Positions 1-9,710 are shown, numbered from the stretch's first letter. The stretch is DNA of 64,000 nt from Symsagittifera roscoffensis (GCF_963678635.1 NC_087067.1:33206401-33270400), one strand, 5' to 3'. Notes: generated from the sequence alone by a model not told the origin. Translations and numbers: made by a program.

Positions 1-763
1 CAATTTCGTCGGTCCAACACAAAGTTATGAGCTTTTGAAATCTCGGTGATACCAAAAAGTTAAGCCTAATCGAGCGTGGTGCAAAAAATGAAATTTTCAA
101 AATTTTTGTTTTTTTTCGTTCAAAGTTCATTTTTTTCATCTGGTTTCATAAATTTGAGCTCAGGAAAATTCCAACGAGCCCAAAACGACGTTTGTAGCTC
201 AAGTGTACGTGGAGTAATCATCAGTTGAAAATTTGGGGGGACCCGAATTTCGGCCATTTTGGACGAAAATCGGCCTAAAAGCTAACTTTTAAGTTAGTGC
301 AATTTTTTTCTTGCATTTTTCAAGAGAATTGGGCTGCCCTCCGCTGTCGCAGAGTGCATTCAAAGAAAACTTAGCAAATAGATTTGAATACTTACCTATT
401 TAATAAGTTTATAACAACAATTAGGCTAAAAGCAACTGACAGTATCCTGGCTGGTATTCAATCATATGCCACTTACAGTGGATGTGCGGCTATCATGCCA
501 TAGATGGTCATTCAAGGCACCTTGTACACGCTCCATAGGTTTTGACCAGCTGATTTGGCCATAAAACACATTGGGCCAAAAAAATTCCAAACAATGTCAA
601 TTTTCAGTATTTTGTTTGAAATGCATAAATTATAACGTGAGCGTGCAAAATTTTACATAGTATAAGAGCATATTTTTACTCTCGCGCGAGGGCGAGTGTT
701 TTAAAAGTAATGTACATAGACATAAGCTAGTAAGGATATAAATGAAAGCGGAGTAACTCAAAT
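1..763. repeat. Partial 5S spacer at left edge of window
   Basis: This is the downstream part of a unit whose 5S gene lies to the left of the window. It begins inside the third spacer module (C) and runs through the T-tract, the GGCC hairpin (252-275), the CTAACTT inverted repeat (282-297), the donor-bearing hairpin (370-407, here with one arm mutated) and the CpG palindrome (681-690) to the first 5S gene. I see no gene here other than the weak minus-strand RNA candidate described for the reference unit. Confidence 0.9.
282..297. other. CTAACTT/AAGTTAG inverted repeat
   Basis: A 7-bp inverted repeat with a TT centre lies next to the T-rich stretch preceding the donor hairpin region. In many units one arm is mutated (AAATTAG, CTAAATT, CTAACAT) without a matching change in the other arm, which argues against a needed hairpin. 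Confidence 0.3.
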
Positions 764-882
764 GCCTACGACCATACCATGTTGAATGCACCGGTTCTCG
801 TCCGATCACCGAAGTTAAGCAACATTGGGCCTGGTTAGTACTTGGATGGGAGACCGCCTGGGAACACCAGGTGTTGTAGGCT
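764..882 (+). rRNA. 5S: 5S ribosomal RNA, copy 1 (consensus)
   Basis: 5S rRNA is the small RNA of the large ribosomal subunit, made by RNA polymerase III through an internal promoter. Numbering from the start G as 1, residues 1-9 pair with 110-118 to form helix I (nine pairs, one of them G-U at 7-112). The characteristic metazoan core GTTAAGCAACATTGGGCCTG (box A region) and GTACTTGGATGGGAGACC (box C region) are both present. The length of 119 fits the usual 118-121. A TATAAA lies 27 bp upstream and a T4 run begins at the last base. The 3' end is set by the helix I pairing and the T run, so it is uncertain by 1-2 bases. This sequence is the array consensus against which the other copies are described. 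Confidence 0.98.
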
Positions 883-1936
883 TTTATTTAAAGCAAAAGT
901 AATTCTTTTACTTTTATGCGCAAAGAGTTATTGCTGTTTAAAGTTCAGTGATCTCAAAAAGTTAAGCCTAATCGAGCGTGGTGCAAAAATTTTCAATGGG
1001 TCAAATTTTGGCCAAAACAAAAGAAAACCGAAAAATTTCTTTTGCAGTATCAATTTTGAGTACAATCAGCTGCTGATAGGTCAAAAATAATGGAGATAAC
1101 TTTTGGGGTCTTTGAGTTATAGCCTTTTGAATTTCGGTGATGTCAAAAAAATAAGCCCAATGGAGCCTGGTGAATTGCGCGAACGGCCATAACTTGCCCA
1201 AAAATTGTAAAATTTCCAATTTTTATTATTTGGATCACAAGATCATAGTCAAATCTTGGGGGACTGAGAAAATGAACCAATTTCGTCGGTCCAACACAAA
1301 GTTATAAGCTTTTGAAATCTCGGTGATACCAAAAAGTTAAGCCTAATCGAGCGTGGTGCAAAAAATGAAATTTTCAAAATTTTTGTTTTTTTTCCGTTCA
1401 AAGTTCATTTTTTTCATCTTGTTTCATAAATTTGAGCTCAGGACAATTCCAACGAGCCCAAAACGACGTTCGTAGCTCAACGAAAAATTGGGGGGACCCG
1501 AATTTCGGCCATTTTGGACGAAAATCGGCCTAAAAGCTAACTTTTAAGTTAGTGCAATTTTTTTTCTTGCATTTTTCAAGAGAATTGGGCTGCCCTCCGC
1601 TGTCGCAGAGTGCATTCAAAGAAAACTTATCAAATAGATTTGAATACTTACCTATTTAATAATTTTATCACAACAATTAGGCTAAAAGCAACTGACAGTA
1701 TCCTGGCTGGTATTCAATCATATGCCACTTACAGTGGATGTGCGGCTTTCATGCCATAGATGGTCATTCAAGGCACCTTGTACTCGCTCCATAGGTTTTG
1801 ACCAGCTGATTTGGCCATAAAACACATTGGGCCAAAAAAATTCCAAACAATGTCAATTTTCAGTATTTTGTTTGAAATGCATAAATTATAACGTGAGCGT
1901 GCAAAATTTTACATGGTATAAGAGCATAGTTTTACT

Positions 1937-1946
1937 CTCGCGCGAG
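1937..1946. promoter_or_regulatory. CpG-rich palindrome upstream of 5S
   Basis: CTCGCGCGAG is a perfect 10-bp palindrome with its 3' end 73 bp before the 5S start, in otherwise AT-rich spacer. It recurs in most units. It is replaced before copies 8, 9 and 12 and altered by point changes before copies 19, 26, 45 and 49. Its role is unknown; a protein-binding site is an inference from conservation and symmetry. Confidence 0.45.
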
Positions 1947-1992
1947 GGCGAGTGTTTTGAAAGTAATGTACATATACATAAGCTAGTAAGGA

Positions 1993-1998
1993 TATAAA
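1993..1998 (+). promoter_or_regulatory. TATA-like element 27 bp upstream of 5S (reference unit)
   Basis: TATAAA starts 27 bp before the 5S start, and I see it at the same place in nearly all units. A TATA-like element near -30 is known to be needed for 5S transcription in several invertebrates and fungi. It is mutated to TAGAAA before copies 15 and 16. Confidence 0.75.
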
Positions 1999-2019
1999 TG
2001 AAAGCGGAGTAACTCAAAT

Positions 2020-2138
2020 GCCTACGACCATACCATGTTGAATGCACCGGTTCTCGTCCGATCACCGAAGTTAAGCAACATTGGGCCTGGTTAGTACTTG
2101 GATGGGAGACCGCCTGGGAACACCAGGTGTTGTAGGCT
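2020..2138 (+). rRNA. 5S: 5S ribosomal RNA, copy 2 (consensus)
   Basis: It matches the consensus of copy 1. The spacer before it is the shortest of the ordinary units because about 24 bp is missing near 1479. I use the unit that starts here as the reference for spacer features. Confidence 0.98.
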
Positions 2139-2141
2139 TTT
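2138..2141 (+). terminator. RNA polymerase III terminator of 5S
   Basis: A T4 run starts at the last base of the gene and is followed by ATTTAAAG. Polymerase III stops at such T runs on the non-template strand. Further T4 runs about 25-35 bp downstream could act as backup. The same arrangement follows all 55 copies. Confidence 0.9.
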
Positions 2142-2150
2142 ATTTAAAGC

Positions 2151-2171
2151 AAAAGTAAATCTTTTACTTTT
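2151..2171 (+). other. Post-terminator inverted repeat
   Basis: AAAAGTAA and TTACTTTT form a perfect 8-bp stem around a 5-base loop, starting 12 bp after the 5S end. It is seen with small changes after most 5S copies (broken before copies 24-26 by AAAATTAATT). The repeat could slow readthrough transcripts, or it may be only AT-rich symmetry. Confidence 0.4.
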
Positions 2172-2201
2172 ATGCGCTAAGAGTTATTGCTGTTTAAAGT
2201 T

Positions 2202-2240
2202 CGGTGATGTCAAAAAGTTAAGCCTAATCGAGCGTGGTGC
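2202..2240 (+). repeat. Spacer module A (5S box A-like)
   Basis: CGGTGATGTCAAAAAGTTAAG followed by CCTAATCGAGCGTGGTGC. It resembles modules B and C at about 187-bp spacing. Ungapped against 5S residues 51-74 it matches 16 of 24 positions by my count, including GTTAAGC and TGGT. Common origin with 5S is possible but not proven. It is present in all long units and absent from the 14 short ones. Confidence 0.55.
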
Positions 2241-2382
2241 AAAAATTTTCAATGGGTCAAATTTTGGCCAAAACAAAAGAAAACCGAAAAATTTCTTTTG
2301 CAGTATCAATTTTGTGTACAATCAACTGCTGATAGGTCAAAAATAATGGAGATAACTTTTGGGGTCTTTGAGTTATAGCCTT

Positions 2383-2428
2383 TTGAATTTCGGTGATGTC
2401 AAAAAAATAAGCCCAATCGAGCCTGGTG
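2383..2428 (+). repeat. Spacer module B (5S box A-like)
   Basis: The sequence begins TTGAATTTCGGTGATGTC and ends TAAGCCCAATCGAGCCTGGT plus G. It is the module most like 5S: it shares TTGAAT, CGGT, TAAGC and GCCTGGT in the same order as residues 19-72, with a gap of about 9-10 bases. Its likeness to A and C is clear; the 5S link is an inference. Confidence 0.55.
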
Positions 2429-2576
2429 AATTGCGCGAACGGCCATAACTTGCCCAAAAATTTTAAAATTTCCAATTTTTATTATTTGGATCACAAGATA
2501 ATAGTCAAATCTTGGGGGACTGAGAAAATGAACCAATTTCGTCGGTCCAACACAAAGTTATAAGCTTATGAAATCT

Positions 2577-2615
2577 CGGTGATACCAAAAAGTTAAGCCT
2601 AATCGAGCGTGGTGC
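2577..2615 (+). repeat. Spacer module C (5S box A-like)
   Basis: CGGTGATACCAAAAAGTTAAG followed by CCTAATCGAGCGTGGTGC, almost the same as module A. This module lies within the 61-bp block that is tandemly duplicated in the 1.34-kb units. Confidence 0.55.
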
Positions 2616-2786
2616 AAAAAATGAAATTTTCAAAATTTTTGTTTTTTTTTTCGTTCAAAGTTCATTTTTTTCATCTGGTTTCATAAATTTGAGCTCAGGA
2701 AAATTCCAACGAGCCCAAAACGACGTTTGTAGCTCACGTGTACGTGGAGTAACCATCAGTTGAAAATTTGGGGGGACCCGAATTTC

Positions 2787-2810
2787 GGCCATTTTGGACG
2801 AAAATCGGCC
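2787..2810. other. GGCC inverted repeat in spacer
   Basis: GGCCATTTT and AAAATCGGCC form nine pairs with one bulged C around a GGACG loop. It is among the most constant stretches of the spacer; I see it in the spacers I compared except the truncated unit, with isolated changes (for example CCAATTTGG in two short units, AAAGTCGG elsewhere). No function is assigned. Confidence 0.4.
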
Positions 2811-2844
2811 TAAAAGCTAAATTTTAAGTTAGTGCAATTTATTT

Positions 2845-2970
2845 TCTTGCATTTTTCAAGAGAATTGGGCTGCCCTCCGCTGTCGCAGAGTGCATTCAAA
2901 GAAAACTTATCAAATAGATTTGAATACTTACCTATTTAATAAGTTTATCACAACAATTAGGCTAAAAGCA
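2845..2970 (-). ncRNA. Candidate spliced-leader-like RNA (reference unit)
   Basis: On the minus strand, CUUAUUAAAUAG (2943-2932) pairs over 12 bases with CUAUUUGAUAAG (2917-2906), with one U-G pair. The 14-base loop begins directly with GUAAGUAUUC, giving a full splice donor AG|GUAAGUAU at the 2932/2931 boundary. A second hairpin at 2894-2871 has a GACA tetraloop, and a third at 2861-2845 is five pairs. SL RNAs have a short leader ending in a donor within or beside stem-loop I, then two more stem-loops, and SL genes sit in 5S arrays in Caenorhabditis, Euglena and Oikopleura. Against the call: the expected Sm site (R-A-U4-6-G-R) between stems II and III is only GCCCAAUUC, arms vary without clear compensation, and no promoter is recognised. 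The 5' end given here is a guess. Similar sequence lies about 376 bp upstream of nearly every 5S. Confidence 0.25.
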
Positions 2971-3004
2971 ACTGACAGTATCCTGGCTGGTATTCAATCA
3001 TATG

Positions 3005-3017
3005 CCACTTACAGTGG
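3005..3017. other. CCACT/AGTGG short hairpin with a second GUAAGU on the minus strand
   Basis: CCACTTACAGTGG is a perfect 5-bp inverted repeat with a 3-base loop, highly constant between units. Its minus strand also contains GTAAGT, a second donor-like hexamer about 75 bp from the first. Confidence 0.3.
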
Positions 3018-3299
3018 ATGTGCGGCTATCATGCCATAGATGGTCATTCAAGGCACCTTGTACACGCTCCATAGGTTTTGACCAGCTGATTTGGCCATAA
3101 AACACATTGGGCCAAAAAAATTCCAAACAATGTCAATTTTCAGTATTTTGTTTGAAATGCATAAATTATAACGTGAGCGTGCAAAATTTTACATGGTATA
3201 AGAGCATATTTTTACTCTCGCGCGAGGGCGAGTGTTTTAAAAGTAATGTACATATACATAAGCTAGTAAGGCTATAAATGAAAGCGGAGTAACTCAAAT

Positions 3300-3417
3300 G
3301 CCTACGACCATACCATGTTGAATGCACCGGTTCTCGTCCGATCACCGAAGTTAAGCAACATTGGGCCTGGTTAGTACTTGGATGGGAGACCGCCTGGGAC
3401 ACCAGGTGTTGTAGGCT
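3300..3417 (+). rRNA. 5S: 5S ribosomal RNA, copy 3 (1-base deletion)
   Basis: One A of the AA at residues 100-101 is missing (GGGACACC instead of GGGAACACC), giving 118 bases. The deletion lies near the loop E / helix IV side of the molecule, and no other copy in the window has it. It may be a variant or a non-functional gene; the promoter boxes and terminator are otherwise intact. Confidence 0.93.
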
Positions 3418-4578
3418 TTTATTTAAAGCAAAAGTAATTCTTTTACTTTTATGCGCTAAGAGTTATTGCTGTTTAAAGTTCGGTGATGTCAAAAAGTTAA
3501 GCCTAATCGAGCGTGGTGCAAAAATTTTCAATGGGTCAAATTTTGGCCAAAACAAAAGAAAACCGAAAAATTTCTTTTGCAGTATCAATTTTGTGTACAA
3601 TCAACTGCTGATAAGTCAAAAATAATGGAGATAATTTTTGGGGTCTTTGAGTTATAGCCTTTTGAATTTCGGTGATGTCAAAAAAATAAGCCCAATCGAG
3701 CCTGGTGAATTGCGCGAACGGCCATAACTGACCCAAAAATTTTAAAATTTCCAATTTTTATTATTTGGATCACAAGATCATAGTCAAATCTTGGAGGACT
3801 GAGAAAATGAACCAATTTCGTCGGTCCAACACAAAGTTATAAGCTTTTGAAATCTCGGTGATACCAAAAAGTTAAGCCTAATCGAGCGTGGTGCAAAAAA
3901 TGAAATTTTCAAAATTTTTGTTTTTTTTTTCGTTCAAAGTTCATTTTTTTCATCTGGTTTCATAAATTTGAGCTCAGGAAAATTCCAACGAGCCCAAAAC
4001 GACGTTTGTAGCTCAAGTGTACGTGGAGTAATCATCAGTTGAAAATTTGGGGGGACCCGAATTTCGGCCATTTTGGACGAAAATCAGCCTAAAAGCTAAA
4101 TTTTAAGTTAGTGCAATTTATTTTCTTGCATTTTTCAAGAGAATTGGGCTGCCCTCCGCTGTCGCAGAGTGCATTCAAAGAAAACTTATCAAATAGATTT
4201 GAATACTTACCTATTTAATAAGTTTATCACAACAATTAGGCTAAAAGCAACTGACAGTATCCTGGCTGGTATTCAATCATATGCCACTTACAGTGGATGT
4301 GCGGCTATCATGCCATAGATGGTCATTCAAGGCACCTTGTACACTCTCCATAGGTTTTGACCAGCTGATTTGGCCATAAAACACATTGGGCCAAAAAAAT
4401 TCCAAACAATGTCAATTTTCAGTATTTTGTTTGAAATGCATAAATTATAACGTGAGCGTGCAAAATTTTACATGGTATAAGAGCATATTTTTACTCTCGC
4501 GCGAGGGCGAGTGTTTTAAAAGTAATGTACATATACATAAGCTAGTAAGGATATAAATGAAAGCGGAGTAACTCAAAT

Positions 4579-4697
4579 GCCTACGACCATACCATGTTGA
4601 ATGCACCGGTTCTCGTCCGATCACCGAAGTTAAGCAACATTGGGCCTGGTTAGTACTTGGATGGGAGACCGCCTGGGAACACCAGGTGTTGTAGGCT
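4579..4697 (+). rRNA. 5S: 5S ribosomal RNA, copy 4 (consensus)
   Basis: Matches the consensus; TATAAA at -27 and T4 terminator are present. Confidence 0.98.
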
Positions 4698-5855
4698 TTT
4701 ATTTAAAGCAAAAGTAATTCTTTTACTTTTATGCGCTAAGAGTTATTGCTGTTTAAAGTTCGGTGATGTCAAAAAGTTAAGCCTAATCGAGCGTGGTGCA
4801 AAAATTTTCAATGGGTCAAATTTTGGCCAAAACAAAAGAAAACCGAAAAATTTCTTTTGCAGTATCAATTTTGTGTACAATCAACTGCTGATAGGTCAAA
4901 AATAATGGAGATAACTTTTGGGGTCTTTGAGTTATAGCCTTTTGAATTTCGGTGATGTCAAAAAAATAAGCCCAGTCGAGCCTGGTGAATTGCGCGAACG
5001 GCCATAACTTGCCCAAAAATTTTAAAATTTCCAAATTTTATTATTTGGATCACAAGATCATAGTCAAATCTTGGGGGACTGAGAAAATGAACCAATTTCG
5101 TCGGTCCAACACAAAGTTATAAGCTTTTGAAATCTCGGTGATACCAAAAAGTTAAGCCTAATCGAGCGTGGTGCAAAAAATGAAATTTTCAAAATTTTTG
5201 TTTTTTTTCTTTCAAAGTTCATTTTTTTCATCTGGTTTCATAAATTTGAGCTCAGGACAATTCCAACGAGCCCAAAACGACGTTTGTAGCTCAAGTGTAC
5301 GTGGAGTAATCATCAGTTGAAAATTTGGGGGGACCCGAATTTCGGCCATTTTGGACGAAAATCGGCCTAAAAGCTAAATTTTAAGTTAGTGCAATTTATT
5401 TTCTTGCATTTTTCAAGAGAATTGGGCTGCCCTCCGCTGTCGCAGAGTGAATTCAAAGAAAACTTATCAAATAGATTTGAATACTTACCTATTTAATAAG
5501 TTTATCACAACAATTAGTCTAAAAGCAACTGACAGTATCCTGGCTGGTATTCAATCATATGCCACTTACAGTGGATGTGCGGCTATCACGCCATAGATGG
5601 TCATTCAAGGCACCTTGTACACGCTCCATAGGTTTTGACCAGCTGATTTGGCCATAAAACACATTGGGCCGAAAAATTCCAAACAATGTCAATTTTCAGT
5701 ATTTTGTTTGAAATGCATAAATTATAACGTGAGCGTGCAAAATTTTACATGGTATAAGAGCATATTTTTACTCTCGCGCGAGGGTGAGTGTTTTAAAAGT
5801 AATGTACATATACATAAGCTAGTAAGGATATAAATGAAAGCGGAGTAACTCAAAT

Positions 5856-5974
5856 GCCTACGACCATACCATGTTGAATGCACCGGTTCTCGTCCGATCA
5901 CCGAAGTTAAGCAACATTGGGCCTGGTTAGTACTTGGATGGGAGACCGCCTGGGAACACCAGGTGTTGTAGGCT
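5856..5974 (+). rRNA. 5S: 5S ribosomal RNA, copy 5 (consensus)
   Basis: Matches the consensus. The 3' flank has small private changes (TTTGAAGCAAAGG in place of TTTAAAGCAAAAG). Confidence 0.98.
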
Positions 5975-7134
5975 TTTATTTGAAGCAAAGGTAATTCTTT
6001 TACTTTTATGCGCTAAGAGTTATTGCTGTTTAAAGTTCGGTGATGTCAAAAAGTTAAGCCTAATCGAGCGTGGTGCAAAAATTTTCAATGGGTCAAATTT
6101 TGGCCAAAACAAAAGAAAACCGAAAAATTTCTTTTGCAGTATCAATTTTGTGTACAATCAGCTGCTGATAGGTCAAAAATAATGGAGATAACTTTTGGGT
6201 TCTTTGAGTTATAGCCTTTTGAATTTCGGTGATGTCGAAAAAATAAGCCCAATCGAGCCTGGTGAATTGCGCGAACGGCCATAACTTGCCCAAAAATTTT
6301 AAAATTTCCAAATTTTATTATTTGGATCACAAGATAATAGTCAAATCTTGGGGGACTGAGAAAATGAACCAATTTCGTCGGTCCAACACAAAGTTATAAG
6401 CTTTTGAAATCTTGGTGATACCAAAAAGTTAAGTCTAATCGAGCGTGGTGCAAAAAATGAAATTTTCAAAATTTTTGTTTTTTTTCCTTCAAAGTTTATT
6501 TTTTTCATCTTGTTTCATAAATCTGAGCTCAGGACAATTCCAACGAGCCCAAAACGACGTTTGTAGCTCAAGTGTACGTGGAGTAATCATCAGTTGAAAA
6601 TTTGGGGGGACCCGAATTTCGGCCATTTTGGACGAAAATCGGCCTAAAAGCTAACTTTTACGTTAGTGCAATTTTTTTTCTTGCATTTTTCAAGAGAATT
6701 TGACTGCCCTCCGCTGTCGCAGAGTGCATTCAAAGAAAACTTATCAAATATATTTGAATACTTACCTATTTAATAAGTTTATCACAACAATTAGGCTAAA
6801 AGCAACTGACAGTATCCTGGCTGGTATTCAATCATATGCCACTTACAGTGGATGTGCGGCTATCATGCCATAGATGGTCATCCAAGACACCTTGTACACG
6901 CTCCATAGGTTTTGACCAGCTGATTTGGCCATAAAACACATTGGGCCAAAAAAATTCCAAACAATGTCAATTTTTTAGTATTCTGTTTGAAATGCATAAA
7001 TTATAACGTGAGCGTGCAAAATTTTACATGGTATAAGAGCATATTTTTACTCTCGCGCGAGGGCGAGTGTTTTAAAAGTAATGTACATATACAAAAGCTA
7101 GTAAGGATATAAATGAAAGCGGAGTAACTCAAAT

Positions 7135-7253
7135 GCCTACGACCATACCATGTTGAATGCACCGGTTCTCGTCCGATCACCGAAGTTAAGCAACATTGGG
7201 CCTGGTTAGTACTTGGATGGGAGACCGCCTGGGAACACCAGGTATTGTAGGCT
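7135..7253 (+). rRNA. 5S: 5S ribosomal RNA, copy 6 (G110A)
   Basis: It differs from the consensus by G110A (GGTATTG), which removes the innermost helix I pair C9-G110. The same change recurs in copies 8, 9, 12, 14, 17 and 18. Confidence 0.96.
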
Positions 7254-8417
7254 TTTATTTAAAGCAAAAGTAATTCTTTTACTTTTATGCGCTAAGAGTT
7301 AATGCTGTTTAAAGTTCGGTGATGTCAAAAAGTTAAGCCTAATCGAGCGTGGTACAAAAATTTTCAATGGGTCAAATTTTGGCCAAAACAAAAGAAAACC
7401 GAAAAATTTCTTTTGCAGTATCAATTTTGTGTACAATCAGCTGCTGATAGGTCAAAAATAATGGAGATAACTTTTGGGGTCTTTGAGTTATAGCCTTTTG
7501 AATTTCGGTGATGTCAAAAAAATAAGCCCAATCGAGCCTGGTGAATTGCGCGAACGGCCATAACTTGCCCAAAAATTTTAAAATTTCCAAATTTTATTAT
7601 TTGGATCACAAGATCATAGTCAAATCTTGGGGGACTGAGAAAATGAACCAATTTCGTCGGTCCAACACAAAGTTATGAGCTTTTGAAATCTCGGTGATAC
7701 CAAAAAGTTAAGCCTAATCGAGCGTGGTGGTGCAAAAAATGAAATTTTCAAAATGTTTGTTTTTTTTTTCGTTCAAAGTTCATTTTTTTCATCTGGTTTC
7801 ATAAATTTGAGCTCAGGACAATTCCAACGAGCCCAAAACGACGTTTGTAGCTCAAGTGTACGTGGAGTAATCATCAGTTGAAAATTTGGGGGGACCCGAA
7901 TTTCGGCCATTTTGGACGAAAATCGGCCTAAAAGCTAACTTTTAAATTAGTGCAATTTTTTTTCTTGCATTTTTCAAGAGAATTGGGCTGCCCTCCGCTG
8001 TCGCAGAGTGCATTCAAAGAAAACTTATCAAATAGATTTGAATACTTACCTATTTAATAAGTTTATCACAACAATTAGGCTAAAAGCAACTGACAGTATC
8101 CTGGCTGGTATTCAATCATATGCCACTTACAGTGGATGTGCGGCTATCATGCCATAGATGGTCATTCAAGGCACCTTGTACACGCTCCATAGGTTTTGAC
8201 CAGCTGATTTGGCCATAAAACACATTGGGCCAAAAAAATTCCAAACAATGTCAATTTTCAGTTTTTTGTTTGAAATGCATAAATTATAACGTGAGCGTGC
8301 AAAATTTTACATGGTATAAGAGCATATTTTTACTCTCGCGCGAGGGCGAGTGTTTTAAAAGTAATGTACATATACAAAAGCTAGTAAGTATATAAATGAA
8401 AGCGGAGTAACTCAAAT

Positions 8418-8536
8418 GCCTACGACCATACCATGTTGAATGCACCGGTTCTCGTCCGATCACCGAAGTTAAGCAACATTGGGCCTGGTTAGTACTTGGA
8501 TGGGAGACCGCCTGGGAACACCAGGTGTTGTAGGCT
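8418..8536 (+). rRNA. 5S: 5S ribosomal RNA, copy 7 (consensus)
   Basis: Consensus gene. Just upstream the flank reads AAGTATATAAATG rather than AAGGATATAAATG, a variant shared with copy 11. Confidence 0.98.
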
Positions 8537-9597
8537 TTTATTTAAAGCAAAAGTAATTCTTTTACTTTTATGCGCTAAGAGTTATTGCTGTTTAAAGTTC
8601 GGTGATGTCAAAAAGTTAAGCCTAATCGAGCGTGGTGCAAAAATTTTCAATGGGTCAAATTTTGGCCAAAACAAAAGAAAACCGAAAAATTTCTTTTGCA
8701 GTATCAATTTTGTGTACAATCAGCTGCTGATAGGTCAAAAATATTGGAGATAACTTTTGAGGTCTTTGAGTTATAGCCTTTTGAATTTGGTGATGTCAAA
8801 AAAATAAGCCCAATCGAGCCTGGTGAATTGCGCGAACGGCCATAACTTGCCCAGAAAATTTAAAACTTCCAAATTTTATTATTTGGATCACAAGATCATA
8901 GTCAAATCTTGAGGGACTGAGAAAATGAACAATTTCGTCGGTCCAACACAATGTTATAAGCTTTTGAAATCTCGGTGATACCAAAAAGTTAAGCCTAATC
9001 GAGCGTGGTGCAAAAAATGAAATTTTCAAAATTTTTTTTTTTTCAAAGTTCATTTTTTTCATCTTGTTTCATAAATTTGAGCTCAGGACAATTCCAACGA
9101 GCCCAAAACGACGTTTGTAGCTCAAGTGTACGTGGAGTAATTATCAGTTGAAAATTTGGGGGGACCCGAATTTCGGCCATTTTGGACGAAAATCGGCCTA
9201 AAAGCTAACTTTTAAATTAGTGCATTTTTTTTTCTTGCATTTTTCAAGAGAATTGGGCTGCCCTCCGCTGTCGCAGAGTGCATTCAAAGAAAACTTATCA
9301 AATAGATTTGAATACTTACCTATTTAATAAGTTTATCACAACAATTAGGCTAAAAGCAACTGACAGTATCCTGGCTGGTATTCAATCATATGCCACTTAC
9401 AGTGGATGTGCGGCTATCATGCCATAGATGGTCATTCAAGGCACCTTGTACACGCTCCATAGGTTTTGACCAGCTGATTTGGCCATAAAACACATTGGGC
9501 CAAAAAAATCCAAACAATGTCAATTTTCAGTTTTTTGTTTGAAATGCATAAATTATAACGTGAGCGTGCAAAATTTTACATGGTATAAGAGCATATT

Positions 9598-9668
9598 TTT
9601 AAAAGTAATGTACATATTAAAGTAATATACATATTAAAGCGAGTGTTTTAAAAGTAATGTACATATAC
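9598..9668 (+). repeat. Short AT repeats replacing the upstream palindrome (before copy 8)
   Basis: The motif AAAGTAATGTACATAT, normally single at about -50, occurs about three times here, and the CTCTCGCGCGAGG segment is gone. The same structure with two or three motifs is found before copies 9 (about 10904-10970) and 12 (about 14755-14822). Slippage or exchange between TTTTAAAAGTAATG-like stretches is a likely cause. Confidence 0.8.
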
Positions 9669-9710
9669 AAAAGCTAGTAAGGATATAAATGAAAGCGGAG
9701 TAACTCAAAT

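Noticed and set aside
388-397. ATACTTACCT on the plus strand as the start of a U1 snRNA gene
   Set aside because: The match to U1 ends after ten bases. The following sequence has none of the U1 stem-loops or its Sm site. The complement read as a splice donor fits better.
842-1090. Recurring 82-aa plus-strand reading frame starting DGRPPGNTR
   Set aside because: It starts at a TTG inside 5S rRNA and runs into non-transcribed spacer. It recurs only because the unit recurs, and it changes length or frame freely between units.
1001-1219. Recurring 72-aa minus-strand reading frame (MEILKFLGKLWPF...)
   Set aside because: It lies wholly in spacer across module B, is frameshifted in several units (for example those of copies 34 and 35), and is absent from all short units. 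The amino-acid conservation simply reflects DNA homogenisation.
2845-2970. tRNA or U6-type gene in the spacer
   Set aside because: There is no cloverleaf, no A/B box pair at tRNA spacing, and no U6 core sequence on either strand.
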